Numbered from the stretch's first letter, positions 1 to 11,129 are shown. The stretch: 64,000 nt of DNA from Ceriagrion tenellum (GCA_963169105.1 OY720637.1:53280964-53344963); one strand, 5' to 3'. Notes: a model not told the origin generated them from the letters alone. Translations and numbers: made by a program.

Positions 1-480
1 AGCGATCATTTTTCTTGTGCGTCGAAGTTTTCAACGATGGACTGTGTATCCATCACGGTGGACTGTAATTTTTCAACTTCCCATCGCGGCCGTTGCTCTG
101 CCTGGCTAAGGAGGAAAAACCGCCGTCCTCACTTTTTCCTCGTCGTTCTCTACGATGTCGGCCGCCGTTCCTCGAGTTCAATGGGCGTAATCGGAGAGCT
201 GCTCCTGGCTCTGGAAATGGTGAGCCGACCACGAAAAAGAAGTGATGTGTGCTGTGGGAGTGAGGGAGGAAAAGAGAGGTGTTCGAGACGACGGGGATCC
301 CCCGGCCGCCTTGTGCCTCGGAACGAAGGAGGGCCGTGATTGGTCCTCGTCCGTGTTTTTGGGGAAGCGGGTCGCGGGCGTATGGTGGCAGCCGTCCGCG
401 CTCCTCGTATTTCCGTCTCAACGGCAGTCGTTGATGAAGCGCCCTACTAAATCGGGAGAGAAACGACAGTTGTCCTCGGT
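1..480. other. GC-rich stretch, no supportable gene
   Basis: This block is richer in G and C, with many CpGs, than the AT-rich DNA that follows. Overlapping open frames on both strands reach 92-122 codons, which such composition gives by chance. No domain, splice pattern or start context singles one out. It could be a promoter-like or exonic remnant of a gene lying to the left of the window. Confidence 0.3.
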
Positions 481-881
481 AGAGTTTTCCTCAAAGAAAG
501 GATTGAACAATCGATATTAAAGAGTTTTCCCCGCGGTGCATAACGTAGGTATGGTATGGTGTTGGCTTAGGTATGCGCTCTGATAATCCCAAGGACTGAG
601 CTGGCGGAAGCAATAGGACATAAATAAGAAATCCGGATAATTCTTCTTTCAGCCAGAAATGTGTTACAGCGTGTATAAGACACAATGTGCCAGTACTCTT
701 CTTTCTAAGGAAGAACGGGACATTTATGGATGTATCTAAATGAGATAAGATCATTTGACAGCAGAGACCGTGCTTGTATTTGGAGCAAGAATCAACATAT
801 TCCTGCTCTTGGCTCAACTGCAAAAGAAATGTGCGATTAAAGGAATTTACCAATGGACTAGTTAATTGTTGATGTCAAATA

Positions 882-1992
882 CCGTAAAGTGGGGTTACTT
901 TAGTACGTAGGGGTGAAAATGTTACAACCTCGTTTTCATACATTTAGCATTTGATAATTTGTCGTAGTTCAAAAATTTGACTAGAGATGTCAGTTTTATT
1001 GTGTAGGTAAAGTTTCTTTGGGTTGGTTACACCGGTTAACAATCGTTTCTTTCGATTTTGAATTCTCACAACAGGAGGTTATATACAAGTCTGTTTTAGG
1101 AGTGAGTTGTTCAGTTCTACAAATCTATTGATGTCAACACGATTGCGATTGTTCCCGAATCAAAGGTAAGTATGAATTTTGGTAACAATATATCCCTGTT
1201 TAATTTACGATAACATCTGTTTTTCTATCTGCATTCGTTAATGTAGTAGTTTGCTAAAATATAAATATAAAGCTTGGTGGGGTCAGTTTAGTACACCTGT
1301 TTAGTCTACAGGTTGGGAGGGTGAGTTTAGTACACATATTTTTTCAATATAAAAGACAACGTTTTCGTTCCAGAAACAGTGCCACGGCAGTATGTTCCAT
1401 AATTGGGATCAAGGCCTTATCAAAACTACACAACAGAGACTGAGGTCAAAGACTGACCTTCTTAAAGGAAAGATGAAGAGACAGGGTTAAATTTATTCCC
1501 ACTTAAAAGTTTTTTCAGCATTTTTGTTGTTCCTCTATGATAAAAGTTGATATCTATTTTGGTGTGGCTTCTATTATGTTTTAGTGACATAACACAGAGA
1601 CGACCGTGAAGTTGAAAATTGACAAAATATTCTTAAAAATCTTAAAACATGTTGAAAATATATTTTTTTAATCAGAAATTTGCCTTGCTACTTCTTGAGA
1701 ATCTGAGGAAACGTTTGTGATGGGGTGAGAATAGTACACAAGTCTCTGCTATGTTATTTCAATATGATATACGCTCGTACTAAATTGACCCCAATTAATG
1801 GGGTAACATTAGTACATTTAAAAAATGTTTTTATAACCATTGTAATGCACATAGAACCTTAAGCAATAGCTGATTTTGGTCATGAGAATTGAAGCTTTCA
1901 CAAGAAAAATTAAATTGGACTGTGAAAAAAACATAGCTTGCTGCAGGTTCAAAAATATGTCAAAAATGTACTAAAGTAACCCCATTGCACGG
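882..1992. mobile_element. Non-autonomous TIR DNA transposon (pogo/Tc1-like), TA-flanked
   Basis: The left end reads CCGTAAAGTGGGGTTACTTT. The right end is its inverted partner, ending in CCCCATTGCACGG, with about 22 of 26 terminal bases matching. TA dinucleotides flank both ends (880-881 and 1,993-1,994), the target-site duplication expected of the Tc1/mariner/pogo superfamily. The element is 1,111 bp with no usable transposase ORF, so it is a deletion derivative. The motif GGGGTNAnnTTAGTACA recurs inside it: + at 891, 1,279, 1,317, 1,722 and 1,800; - at 1,777 and 1,967. The superfamily is inferred from the TA duplication and end style, not from a transposase. Confidence 0.7.
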
Positions 1993-1994
1993 TA

Positions 1995-2480
1995 ACTTTC
2001 CAACAATATTTTCCTGTATATTTAGAAGTCACTTCGCATTAATTTGGGAAATAATATCTATCTTGGTAACCGATTGTTCATGACGTCGTAGTCGACCAGT
2101 CCACGTAGTATGATCCGTTATTGTCTATTTTTTGTAATAATTTACATGGAAATCACGATATTATGCGAGTAACAGTTTGATATTTTAACTATTTGTTGCA
2201 AAAACCGGATGTTTAATTACAAATATAGTTTATTTCTAATCATAAATAAATATTTTGTCACATTCATATCCATGCATGGGACTCATAAAACACGTAGTAA
2301 TCATACCATTCAATTCATATTGGTAATTTCAAAAGTTACTCTCAATAAATGGATGCCAGAATTTGTATTTTTATTTACTCGAAAGTAATTTTTCTGGTTT
2401 AACTGGTCCTTGAACCAAACACCTCAAATGCTGCTATCCCACGTCCATTATTAAATTGCAGTCGAACCTTCAAGCCTACG
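1995..2480. other. AT-rich intergenic DNA
   Basis: I see no ORF above background, no RNA gene and no repeat match to other parts of the window. The segment lies between the TIR element and the SINE cluster. Confidence 0.4.
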
Positions 2481-2670
2481 ACCTTAAGGGTTAACGGGTT
2501 GCCAGTTCTGCATCATGAAATCCGCCCCTAGATCTTGATTTCCATGGAAAATCTCCGCTGATTCCGAGAGTTGAAGACAGATCCTTTGGAAAATATTCAA
2601 ACATAGCAGGTGAAATACGTTGATATTGCCACGAGAAAAATTCTGCCTGGACCGGAAATGAAACCACCCA
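2480..2670 (-). repeat. Eroded tRNA-derived SINE copy (minus strand)
   Basis: Read on the minus strand, 2,668-2,630 matches the + strand SINE at 2,760-2,797 at about three quarters of positions. Both have a box-B-like segment, a CCGGTCCAGG-like stretch and a following AATTTTTCTCGTGGCA-type stretch. Further along the minus strand, near 2,470, a second box-B-like GGTTCGACTGC follows a box-A-like GGCAACCCGTTAACCC. The segment may therefore be two degraded tRNA-like heads. Boundaries are uncertain. Confidence 0.45.
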
Positions 2671-2702
2671 TAATGTTACCCGCCAAAATTGGCTCGACAG
2701 TT

Positions 2703-2985
2703 AGGAATCCTGGTTAGTACAGTGGTCTGTGCAATGGTCCAGCAAACCAAAGGCTCGTGGTTCGATTCCCAGTTCAGTCCGAATTTTTCCCATGGCAGTT
2801 TCAAGATTCGCCTTGAGAAGGCGGCGGCACTCGTAGACCCGCCCTATACCGTCGCAGGAGTACGCCCGGCGGAGAAACAGCGACGCCAGAGGACCCCCTC
2901 CTCCGCCCCGGATGTAGTGTCCAGTGAAATTTCGATTCCTATCACGGACGCAACATTTGAGTCCCGTTTGAGTTCGTGAGAAAAT
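2703..2985 (+). repeat. tRNA-derived SINE
   Basis: A box A-like TGGTTAGTACAGTGG starts at 2,711 and a perfect RNA polymerase III box B, GGTTCGATTCC, lies at 2,759-2,769. The 48-nt spacing fits a tRNA-like internal promoter. No cloverleaf with a paired 7-bp acceptor stem forms, so this is not a functional tRNA gene. A GC-rich body follows to about 2,985. The 96-codon open frame across it is incidental. It lies head to head with the minus-strand copy at 2,480-2,670. Confidence 0.55.
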
Positions 2986-3057
2986 ACGTGGTCGAAGGGA
3001 GAGTTGCGGGGGTGGACTTTTTTTGTGAAATTTAGTTTCGTCTGAACTTGGCGAAAT

Positions 3058-3180
3058 CAGGCGTCACTTCGTAGAAGAACTCAACATTGTTATCCATATT
3101 GAAAATGATGCTTTGAACTTTTCTGAAATTATTTAATTTGTACGACGCGTTTCACAGCTGTACTGCATCGTCAGGTACAA
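3058..3180 (-). mobile_element. Penelope-like pLTR fragment with hammerhead-like ribozyme
   Basis: On the minus strand this begins with a hammerhead-like fold (3,180-3,138). An AT-rich linker follows, then a short open frame starting MDNNVEFFYEVTPDF at about 3,098. The linker and frame match the repeat at 8,520-8,581: both have a TCAGGCGTC block and CCATATTGAAAAT on the + strand. The FYEVT-type peptide also appears beside the motif at 25.2 kb. Hammerhead motifs in pLTRs are known for Penelope-like elements. The assignment is inferred from motif and context, since no reverse transcriptase is present. Confidence 0.5.
3138..3180 (-). ncRNA. Hammerhead-like ribozyme motif (copy A)
   Basis: The minus strand reads stem I TTGTAC, core CTGACGA (fits CUGANGA), a 14-nt stem-loop II (T, GCAG, loop, CTGT), GAAA, then CGCGTC, then GTACAA. 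TTGTAC and GTACAA are perfectly complementary. CGCGTC supplies a minimal stem III (A-U and C-G closing a 2-nt loop) and C17, so cleavage is predicted just before GTACAA. This is the type I order. One extra base (U) sits between A9 and stem II compared with the textbook core. Activity is unknown. Confidence 0.55.
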
Positions 3181-3983
3181 TTTTTCGAATAATATTTATA
3201 TATTAATTGCTGTGATAGTAACGTGATGTGGGGTAGTTTGTGGAGCATTGAGAGGGCACTATGTAATCAAACAAGTCGGACAACCGAAATAACAACCATA
3301 ACCATATTGTTTTTCCCTGCTCTCTCCTTACTTTTATATGAATAGCACAACAGAATGGACGAATAAACGAATGTAAAGCAAGATTATCCACCATCTGTTT
3401 GAAATTTAAGGCAAGAAACGCATCAAACATACAATTGATACCTAGTACAATAGGTTCTTCTCGATTTTACCCCCATTTTTGGCGGGGATGCGGATGCTCA
3501 TGCCACCATTTTCCATCACAGGGTCATTGTTGCTGTACCTGCAAGCGCTATTTCCGTAATGTTTAATGTTCTTATTTGATTGAAACTCACATGTGGCGCC
3601 ATATTCCTTCTTTGCTGCCATAGCATCTGATCGGCTGCTGTTGAAATCACTAAGGTATTCAGGGACAGAAAGCAGTGATCTCGAATGATTGGAAAAGGGG
3701 CAGGGGTTCTTATTATTGAAGCTATCCCTGAAATTGACTGCCTCAAAAAACCATCAGTTGGAGCTGTAATTGAACTTGTGCGTGAAATATTACCGCGTAA
3801 TTCATATTTACGTTCTTGTCCGACCATTCCGCGAACAGTCAGGATGCCACCGGCTTCCTTTGACTACCGTGGACGTTTATGACAAACGCACGTGCCTACG
3901 TTTGCCAACGAAATAGATGTTGGATGTTTTTCAGACCGACACAGAATATAATCATGACTCCTCACTACATCTTTAGGTCTGAC

Positions 3984-4215
3984 AGATGCGGCAAAATAAG
4001 AGAGAGACACTGCCGAAAATATAGGTACAAAAACTTGTTCTTTCCGCGCACAATAAGCGACCACAATAAAAATTGAGCTCCACTAAATACACTCCTATAA
4101 TACATGTCGCCATTTCATCTCCCAAAAACTTACATCTTTACACGGCTGGTGACCTGACACCCCCCCCCCCTGCCACACGCCCATGCGGCGGCGCGCAGGG
4201 TATTATATAGATGTA
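3984..4215 (-). repeat. Dispersed insect-type repeat, long copy 1
   Basis: This segment is clearly related over about 230 bp, in the same orientation, to 36,727-36,970. Shared blocks include GTTCTTTCCGCG, CCACAATAAAAA, TTTACACGGCTGGTG and TGCCACACGCCCA. A shorter core, read on the minus strand as ACCCTGCGnGCC...GTGTGGCAGGG, recurs at 21.1, 25.7 and 57.7 kb. It contains an 11-base C run at 4,160-4,170. From memory it resembles a repeat widespread in insect genomes, but this is unverified. Confidence 0.65.
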
Positions 4216-4219
4216 GAAT

Positions 4220-7200
4220 GGATCCGAGGTTTGGTGAATTATGGTCGTTTGGTGGCGAAAAGAGGTCACAGCTTTCATCTTGAATCGGGAGAGATTTTCT
4301 ATCGTAACGTCTTCGTCGTCGTCTCTTCGCACCACGATTCCGAGGAGCTCTAATGAGTCGCTTCGCGTAGCTCATCTATTAAGCCCACTTGAGGGTTTGA
4401 TTCGCTGTTTTTGAGATATCCTCACCGACCTCAATTAGCTGACATCGGAAAGTTTCGTACCTGCAATATATCATCTTTCTCACCTCTCCCCGGCTTCCCC
4501 TCTTCCCCCTCCGTCACATCCTCGTCCAAATCTAGGCTTAAGGCTCCTCGCACGAAGATGTGATTCGTTCGTTGAATTCCCTCCGTTACTCGTTCACCTT
4601 TCTCACCAACCATTAATGCCGCTTTACTCAGAACATTCAATTGCACATAGGGATGCATGAATTTTTTCACGAGGAAAATTGTAACGTATAAAGCGGAAAA
4701 TTGTATGATTGTCAGAATTGCTGAACGGAAAATAAAGCCTGCTCTAATTCTATTCATTTTCTTGTCAATTCCACGATACATTCGTTTTTACATAAAAATG
4801 TACCGTGTACAGCGGCCTTTAAGGAGATTTCACCGTGACTGAGTCGAAAATATACTTCACTCTATCCTTCATTATTCTCACTTGTGCTTAAAAAACTTGA
4901 AATTCCTTAGTTACTTTACTGATCACAGTCCTTAGTTACTAATTAATTATATTAAAGTACAAGATTCACAGATTATTCGACGATTTTATTTTTAAGGAGC
5001 ACATTTTTGGCCATATGACTGACTTTAGCGCTATTTCTAACGAAGTAGCACATTTTTTACTCCAATTTCTGTCGTCCTTTGCTAATAACTTAAAAATGTT
5101 GTAGAAATGCTGCCAATATTTGATATCCATTTGATTGTCTGGGTTTCCGTCTTGCTACTGATTATTGCGTAAATGACTTCAAAATTTGTTGGTGGAACGT
5201 CATTTTTACATTTGTTTCACCAATTATCCTATCATCTTCGCGTAATTCCAGGTTCAATAAAAGTAGTACAGCAAAAATGAAAAATTTTCATAAGATTAAG
5301 ACAAATATTTCTGTAGGTAGCCAGTGCCGAAATTAAAGGAAAATAAGTCTTTTTAAAGTGGGTCCAACCTAAAGCCAATGTTTTTCTGTCATGGAAATCT
5401 CCGCAGCCTACCCATGTTACCTAGAGAAACTGTTGAGAGAAATTTGTGAATTTACATTAAACGATTTGCCTTCTTTGGTAACTCAATCTAATTTAAGGTG
5501 TCAAAAAAGAATCGGACGCATCAAGTCTTCATTATCCATTCGAAAGCCAGTCACGAAAAGTTGAAAGGATTTTGCAATCGAATAAGTTAACTGTTTCGCG
5601 AATAAATGTATCCCTTATGTCGCCGGTTGAGAGTTAATTCAGTCATTATCTCTGTTGAATGTCGATTTATGGATATTTTATTTCTACCCTTAAAGGCAAA
5701 TCTCACTAATGATATTATTCTGGAATTTTTCTTTTAATGGTGATCGTATTAAAAAAATGATATCTCTATTCTTTTTCCACTGGTTGAAATATCTTTCCAT
5801 ATTTTTAGTGAGGCGAATATTATATTCTACATACATCTTGATTTCTGGGAGAAGTATGTTTATCATTGTTAATTGTTCTCTTTTATAGTTAGTAAATTTT
5901 TGTTTTTGAAATATTTTTAGCGAACGTTGCTGTTGGTTTTTCCAATGAAAAAGGACATTTTTGTACCGTCCACAGTTTATTAAAAACAATAAGATTCACA
6001 CAACGTGTTACAGTTCTTTATGTGACTTTTGCGTGCTGTGAACCTCCAAATAAACGGTGGAGAATATAAAAACTTCTTTCATTTCAACAATGTTGAAACT
6101 GCCGCACGAAATTGCACCAAAACCGGTTAACCATGAGAGTAACAGCGTTTGAAACAATACGGAAATGAAATCTCGTTGATTACGTTTTGCGTTAAATGAC
6201 AAATGGAGTATAACGGAGAAAAAACCCAATGTCTCGGAGTGGTCGGCCAAGTGGATAAGATCATTTGTCCGCGGGAAAATTAACACCTCGTCGTGACACT
6301 TCTCCCTTCAAGTAGTAGTGTTCAAAGTCAGTCGCAAAACCGGAAGAGCGTTTCGCGCCTACGGTGCCCACAGACCGAGCACCCCCCCTCGCATCCCCTG
6401 CGTCCCACATAGATATTCGTTTCCCAGAAGTCACGCGCTTCCCGCTCCTGCATGCATGAATGTTTATTGTGACTCCTTCAAGGGCCTCCCCCTTCATCAC
6501 GCCACGCATTTATCCTTCTGCTAGGTGCTGGGACGTGTACGGGAACGCTCGCTATGTCGGCTGTCATGTGACCGAAGCTGGTGGATGTCGCAGACCGACA
6601 CTGCGACAAGTGTGACTCACCCCCTCCATATAAATCCTCCGAAGAATTTTCCTCCAGGTATTCGGACTAGCGCGACGACCTGAATGATCAAAACTACTAA
6701 TTCTGAAGAGACAAGGGGTGCGATTCTGTTTCTTCATAACGCCATAGCGCCGCGACCATGCAGTAAAATAGTGAGTAGGTCCGCGACAATGCAAATCTGT
6801 TTTTCAGATCTCGCGCCGTTTTAGTTCGTGCAACGCTTATTTATTGTATTTTCGCAATTTTCGTAACGTCGCACAGTTTTCCGCCAATTTTTCCGCGAAC
6901 TTTTGAGCCAATCCGTGGAAAGAGATGATTCCCGAAAAGAATGAAATGCGAAAGAAACCCGGACGCTTCGTTAAGAACTACACAAGCGATCGGAGAGTGT
7001 CGTAAAGCTGATGGAAAGACTACGTCGGTAGCCGCTAGACACTTGGAGGCTACACACTAGGCTTAAATTACTTTTCAGATCAAGAAAGCTTCAGTATGAT
7101 ATGAAGAGTATTACTAGTAATAGAAGTGTGTAATCAACTAACTGAACACTCTTCCTCCTTGGTATCAATCTCTATGACTACGTTACTCTACTACAATAAC

Positions 7201-8500
7201 AAAAAATCATACTAGAACTAAAAAAGAGCAGATTGCTTTTCGAAGGTTAACGTTAATGGTTATTAATCTACATACTTCTCATAGTTGCATATGATGAAGT
7301 GGCGCATTGTGTAGTAATGTATTTGCATTCTTCACTCCCTCTAAATTACAGTAAAAGATAAAACGTTTTGAAAATCGAAAATCGAAAATCGATCATCCTC
7401 GAAAATCATCCTCGATGTTTGGCTGCTAAGTCAACATTTTTTTTAGATTCACTTTGGTAGTGAATGAGAGTGCAAACAAGTTCAGAAGATTCTGACAAAA
7501 TTGCGTCGAGTTTGAAATTCATTGATTGATGAAAAGATTCAATTTTTTATAATGAAAAACATCTTTAAGTACATCATCGTCAACATCTCCCTCTTCCGAT
7601 AGTTCATTTTTATGTAATTATTTTTATATACACCCCACGTGCAACCAGAAATACAAGTTGAACAATCACCAAGCGAGCAACAAATACAGATAGATATAAT
7701 ACACAGTAGTCTATGCTGGCAAAATACATAACACATCAACATTAAAGACGCGTCACAAGCTTATTTTTTGTTGTTTTTTAATTGATATCATTGTAAGTTT
7801 TTTATATTAATCCTATCTAAGGCATTACGAAATATATGCTTGATATTTTCGGTTTAAAGCAGCATTTTTACAGCACAGATTGTTGACTATTATGATGTAA
7901 AATGTCATCTCATTCCTTCCTTTGTTTGATGAATCATGGCATTTGCAGTTAATTCATCAACGTAAGATTTTCTCCTTAGTTATAACGTCATCAGCAATGT
8001 CAGGTCATTCAATACTCCCCATATCGCAAAATTTGGCTATTAAGAACTACGTTTGAAAACACATATTTTGCATAATTATCAAGGATGGAGTGATCATATT
8101 CCCAACTTAATAACTCTGCCTGAAAAACCTTTATTTAAACTCTCAATCATTTCGATATATATTTGTTACTCAAGGGTCCGAAATAATAAAGCCATGCTCC
8201 CCTCCTTAAAAGAGATAAAAACAATATGTTAGCAAAGATTCGTTCCTAAAATACCTTGATGTACCGTACAGCAAACCATGTAGTTTACATGCAGACATTG
8301 CAATACAAAATGATTGGTAAACAAAGGTCAATTTGCAGTTTAAAAATATGATCAAATCTTTTACGCCTTTTTTGTGATGCTGTACCACATCAAAACTCGG
8401 ACAGTAATGTAAGGTGTTTTTTATTTCTTCAAAATTTCAAATCTTTTCACCCATCAATAACTCAGCGTGGAAAGTTTTTGAAATATACCAAGTGTTGTAT
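4220..8500. other. Intergenic DNA with short chance ORFs
   Basis: Small open frames of 60-116 codons occur, none with recognisable domains or matched splice sites. A GC-richer island lies at about 6,300-6,560. Around 7,376-7,395 the heptamer GAAAATC repeats three times. A tRNA-like box A (GGCCAAGTGG) at about 6,247 lacks a matching box B. No gene can be supported. Confidence 0.4.
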
Positions 8501-8519
8501 ATTCTAATAAACTTGACAC

Positions 8520-8646
8520 CTTCAGGCGTCTCGCTTCATGGAAGTATTTCATATTCGAATCCATATTGAAAATCAGAATTGTCTTCTCCACAGTTACTTT
8601 ATTAATTGTGTAAGTGTTCAATACTGATTTTCAATATGGTTTCGAA
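8520..8646 (-). repeat. Penelope-like repeat fragment with 28-bp inverted arms
   Basis: The part at 8,520-8,581 matches the tail of the 3.1-kb copy; read on the minus strand it opens a short frame starting MDSNMKYFHEARR, comparable with MDNNVEFFYEVT. The segment 8,554-8,581 is repeated inverted at 8,619-8,646 with about 2 mismatches in 28, around a 37-nt loop. The arms contain CCATATTGAAAATCAG. This looks like two head-to-head fragments of the same repeat. Confidence 0.5.
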
Positions 8647-8649
8647 TTT

Positions 8650-9400
8650 CGTATATTCTGGTGCAATTTAGAATAGAAAATCCCCAAATGTAAATAAATA
8701 TGAGAAAGTGCCGAGTTTTTGTGTTGGCTTTCCTTCCCATTCCTCCTTTCGATATGTGGCAAGATGGGTAGTGTCTGGGTGAGGTGGTGCATTTACCTCC
8801 ATCTCCGACTCATTCCTCTCCACGTACTCTCGCACCCCTTCCTGGGCGACTCTTCTCCGATTCCATCTCTTGGTTTTCTTCCGCTGCGCGCGCCGATGCA
8901 CGGGAATGTCTCGTCTCTTCCTCCTTTTCTGTGGGGGACAAGAACACGCGGTGGAGGAAGATGGTCGCGAAAAACAGCCCTCTTCGTTTCTTGGTTCGGA
9001 AATTTCCGTAGTTTTCGAAGATACCCATCCGTTTGGTGGACTGTGTACAGTTCGCTGGAAAGTTCGGATTAACGAGCTCGGTGCGAGAAGTTCTGAAGGG
9101 CTAATGACCATGAGGGAATGGATGCTGCTGCAGCGAGGCTGTCCGGAATCACTCAACCATCTTCCGTCTGTCGACCTCTTAATTGTTTGTGGATTTTTGC
9201 GGTCAAATTTTTTCCAAAAATCACCTGAGGGCTCGTTCTCGACTGCAGTTCAAAATTTTCCTCGGGACCGCTAGAGAGTTGCACTGTCGAAATGGCACTC
9301 GTCTTCAAATGTTTGTTTACACAAGAAAATGTAACACGGAGGTAACAAGGTCAGAGAAGCCGCTGTGGGTTGAGTTCTTTTTACTAACGCGTATCGCGGT
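8650..9400. other. GC-richer block, overlapping ORFs, no supported gene
   Basis: Open frames of up to 162 codons overlap on both strands between 8,668 and 9,274. They arise from a C/T-rich, stop-poor composition and show no recognisable motif. The block lies directly upstream of a convincing TATA/initiator pair at 9,403, so it may be promoter-proximal DNA. Confidence 0.3.
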
Positions 9401-9402
9401 CG

Positions 9403-9477
9403 TATAAAAGAACCGCATCTTCCCTCCTCATTTGTTGACTTGCCCTCCTCTTGCAGTACTCATCAATAATGGTATGA
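9403..9477 (+). promoter_or_regulatory. Candidate TATA/Inr core promoter with a Met-only first exon
   Basis: TATAAAAG lies at 9,403-9,410 and an arthropod-type initiator TCATTTG lies 27 bp downstream (A at 9,430). The first ATG (9,469-9,471) is followed at once by GTATGA, a weak splice donor, so a first exon carrying only the initiator codon is possible. I could not find a downstream exon. The alternative is a fortuitous TATA box. Confidence 0.3.
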
Positions 9478-9479
9478 GA

Positions 9480-10370
9480 AAGTTCTTGTTAGCCCAGTTA
9501 AAATGGACTATATTGTTACTGTGCTGCTAATGGGTAACATAGAGATATGTGTCAGAAATTTCATGCAATCCGTACTTAACTTCCTCCGCCAGAGATGTAC
9601 AAAAGAATTATCAATTTTATATAACCCCACCGAATTCTTTGCCGTGTCTCTTGGAATCATAAAAAAGCACCTCTGTTAGATTCCGGGTGATTATAGAGCC
9701 AAAATGATTAATAGAGTAGGAATTGATTAGTATTATAAAAACAAAAGGCATGGAAGATAATATTGTGAGAAATTGAAAAGGCATCTGCGAAAATGGCTGA
9801 GTCTTGCCATTGCCGATTAAGTCTACTATTTCTGGTCATTATTGCTGTAAAATTAAGATGACATTTAAATATCAATTGGTCATGTAATTCCATTCCTAAC
9901 TGTAAACTGAAAATTCGTAATAATAACCTTATAAACAAAAGGATACATGTACGTACAGCCGTGTATTCTGTGAGTGATTTCAAAGTAATGAGCCTTTTAA
10001 TGGCATTTCTTAATCACTAAACGTTATATCGTCAATATTTGCACACGTGTACTGTTTATACATCAAAACAGAACTTAATGTTATCTTTTACTCGTCCTCA
10101 TTGTCATTATTAGTTATAATTAACTACTTTTATTAGTCTCTTGTCTTTATATTTCTTTTCTTTTTTTTCTACGGCTTTCAAATCTTATTTGAAGACAAAA
10201 ACCTTGCTTTTACCCTGGAGAACTTTGGCAGAGATCAAATATGGGGATGCCAGTTAGAGCATGGATAAGAGTCTGATATGGGTTATGTAGTTTAAAGCTT
10301 GCGCTAGGACCTTGGGGGAACGAGTACATATGTAGTTCTGTATTTAAAGATCTGAATTCGAAGGTTGGTA
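9480..10370. other. AT-rich intergenic DNA
   Basis: No ORF above background, no RNA gene and no recognised repeat is visible. If the promoter at 9,403 is real, this would be intron or transcribed sequence. Confidence 0.35.
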
Positions 10371-10375
10371 AGGAA

Positions 10376-10580
10376 ATCCGATGGGCAGGGAGACGAAGGA
10401 AGAAGTGGTTGTTGAGGTTGGAGAGGAGAGGAAGATCCGGGAGGAAATTAGGAGACAAGATTAAGTGGCTGTAGCAGGCCGTATGAGGCTTTGGGATACT
10501 GGAGGAGGTTATGGAGGGGAGATGATTGGATAAGCATGGAGAAGGGAGAAAAAGAAGGGATTTTTTCAGTGAGATGAAGA
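10376..10580 (+). pseudogene. LINE reverse-transcriptase C-terminal fragment
   Basis: A + strand frame reads TKEEVVVEVGEERKIREEIR, followed by a stop. It matches the pattern (T/K)NEEVL..VGE.R..L..IR seen in the fragments at 30.1 and 63.5 kb, which is typical of the C-terminal tail of LINE ORF2 proteins. Stops and frame changes follow. No catalytic domain is present, so the fragment is dead. Confidence 0.5.
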
Positions 10581-10739
10581 GAGATACATACTTACATAAC
10601 CTTCACACAGTCCCTTTTCGGGGTAAGCACGGTCAAGAAAGTTAAATTCTCGATAATGGGTCACTTAGCTTCGATAGAAACCTCCCTACTGCGCTATCCT
10701 TGAATATCTCTCTTGTGCTTCTGTTAATCTCCTACATTA

Positions 10740-10862
10740 CTTCAAGCTAGCCCTCCTGTTCTTATAATCATTAATATGTATGATAATTACACATGTTCCA
10801 CTCCAGCGACTGTACAGAAAAAATATACAAAGCGAGTAAAATGAGGCACCCCAGAAGAAGTT
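10740..10862. repeat. Direct duplication, copy 1
   Basis: This 123-bp segment (starting CTTCAAGCTAGCCCTCC) is repeated almost exactly at 11,004-11,129 in the same orientation. The differences are a few substitutions and 1-3 base indels. The 141-bp spacer between them is unrelated. Confidence 0.9.
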
Positions 10863-11003
10863 CTGATGCTTGGGCTGCCATTCCTTAGATATAGCTGTTA
10901 TCAGAAGATGCAAGAAAATGTAAATCAGATTTACAAAAGGCTACTTGACTAAATGTACCAAGAGTGTCCATACATGGTATTATTATATCATCGCACAGAT
11001 ATG

Positions 11004-11129
11004 CTTCAAGCTAGCCCTCCTGTTCTTATAATCATTAATATGTATGATAGTGACACACATGTTCCACTCCAGCGACTGTACAGAAAAAAATATACAAAGC
11101 GAGTAAAATAAGGCACCCCAGAAGAAGTT
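11004..11129. repeat. Direct duplication, copy 2
   Basis: This is the 126-bp partner of 10,740-10,862. The low divergence suggests a recent local duplication. It includes TTCCACTCCAGCGACTGTAC and a GGCACCCCAGAAGAAG stretch. There is no coding potential across either copy. Confidence 0.9.

Noticed and set aside
2703..2785. Functional tRNA gene
   Set aside because: Box A and a perfect box B are present, but no acceptor stem or proper T-arm forms; called a SINE instead.
6232..6262. tRNA-Leu/Ser-like start (GGCCAAGTGGATAAG)
   Set aside because: No box B or cloverleaf follows within the expected distance.
7376..7410. GAAAATC heptamer repeats as a CRISPR-like or regulatory array
   Set aside because: Only three tandem units with no spacers; a simple repeat in eukaryotic DNA.
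8668..9274. ORFs of 117-162 codons on both strands
   Set aside because: Mutually overlapping, low-complexity and unrecognised; best explained by composition.
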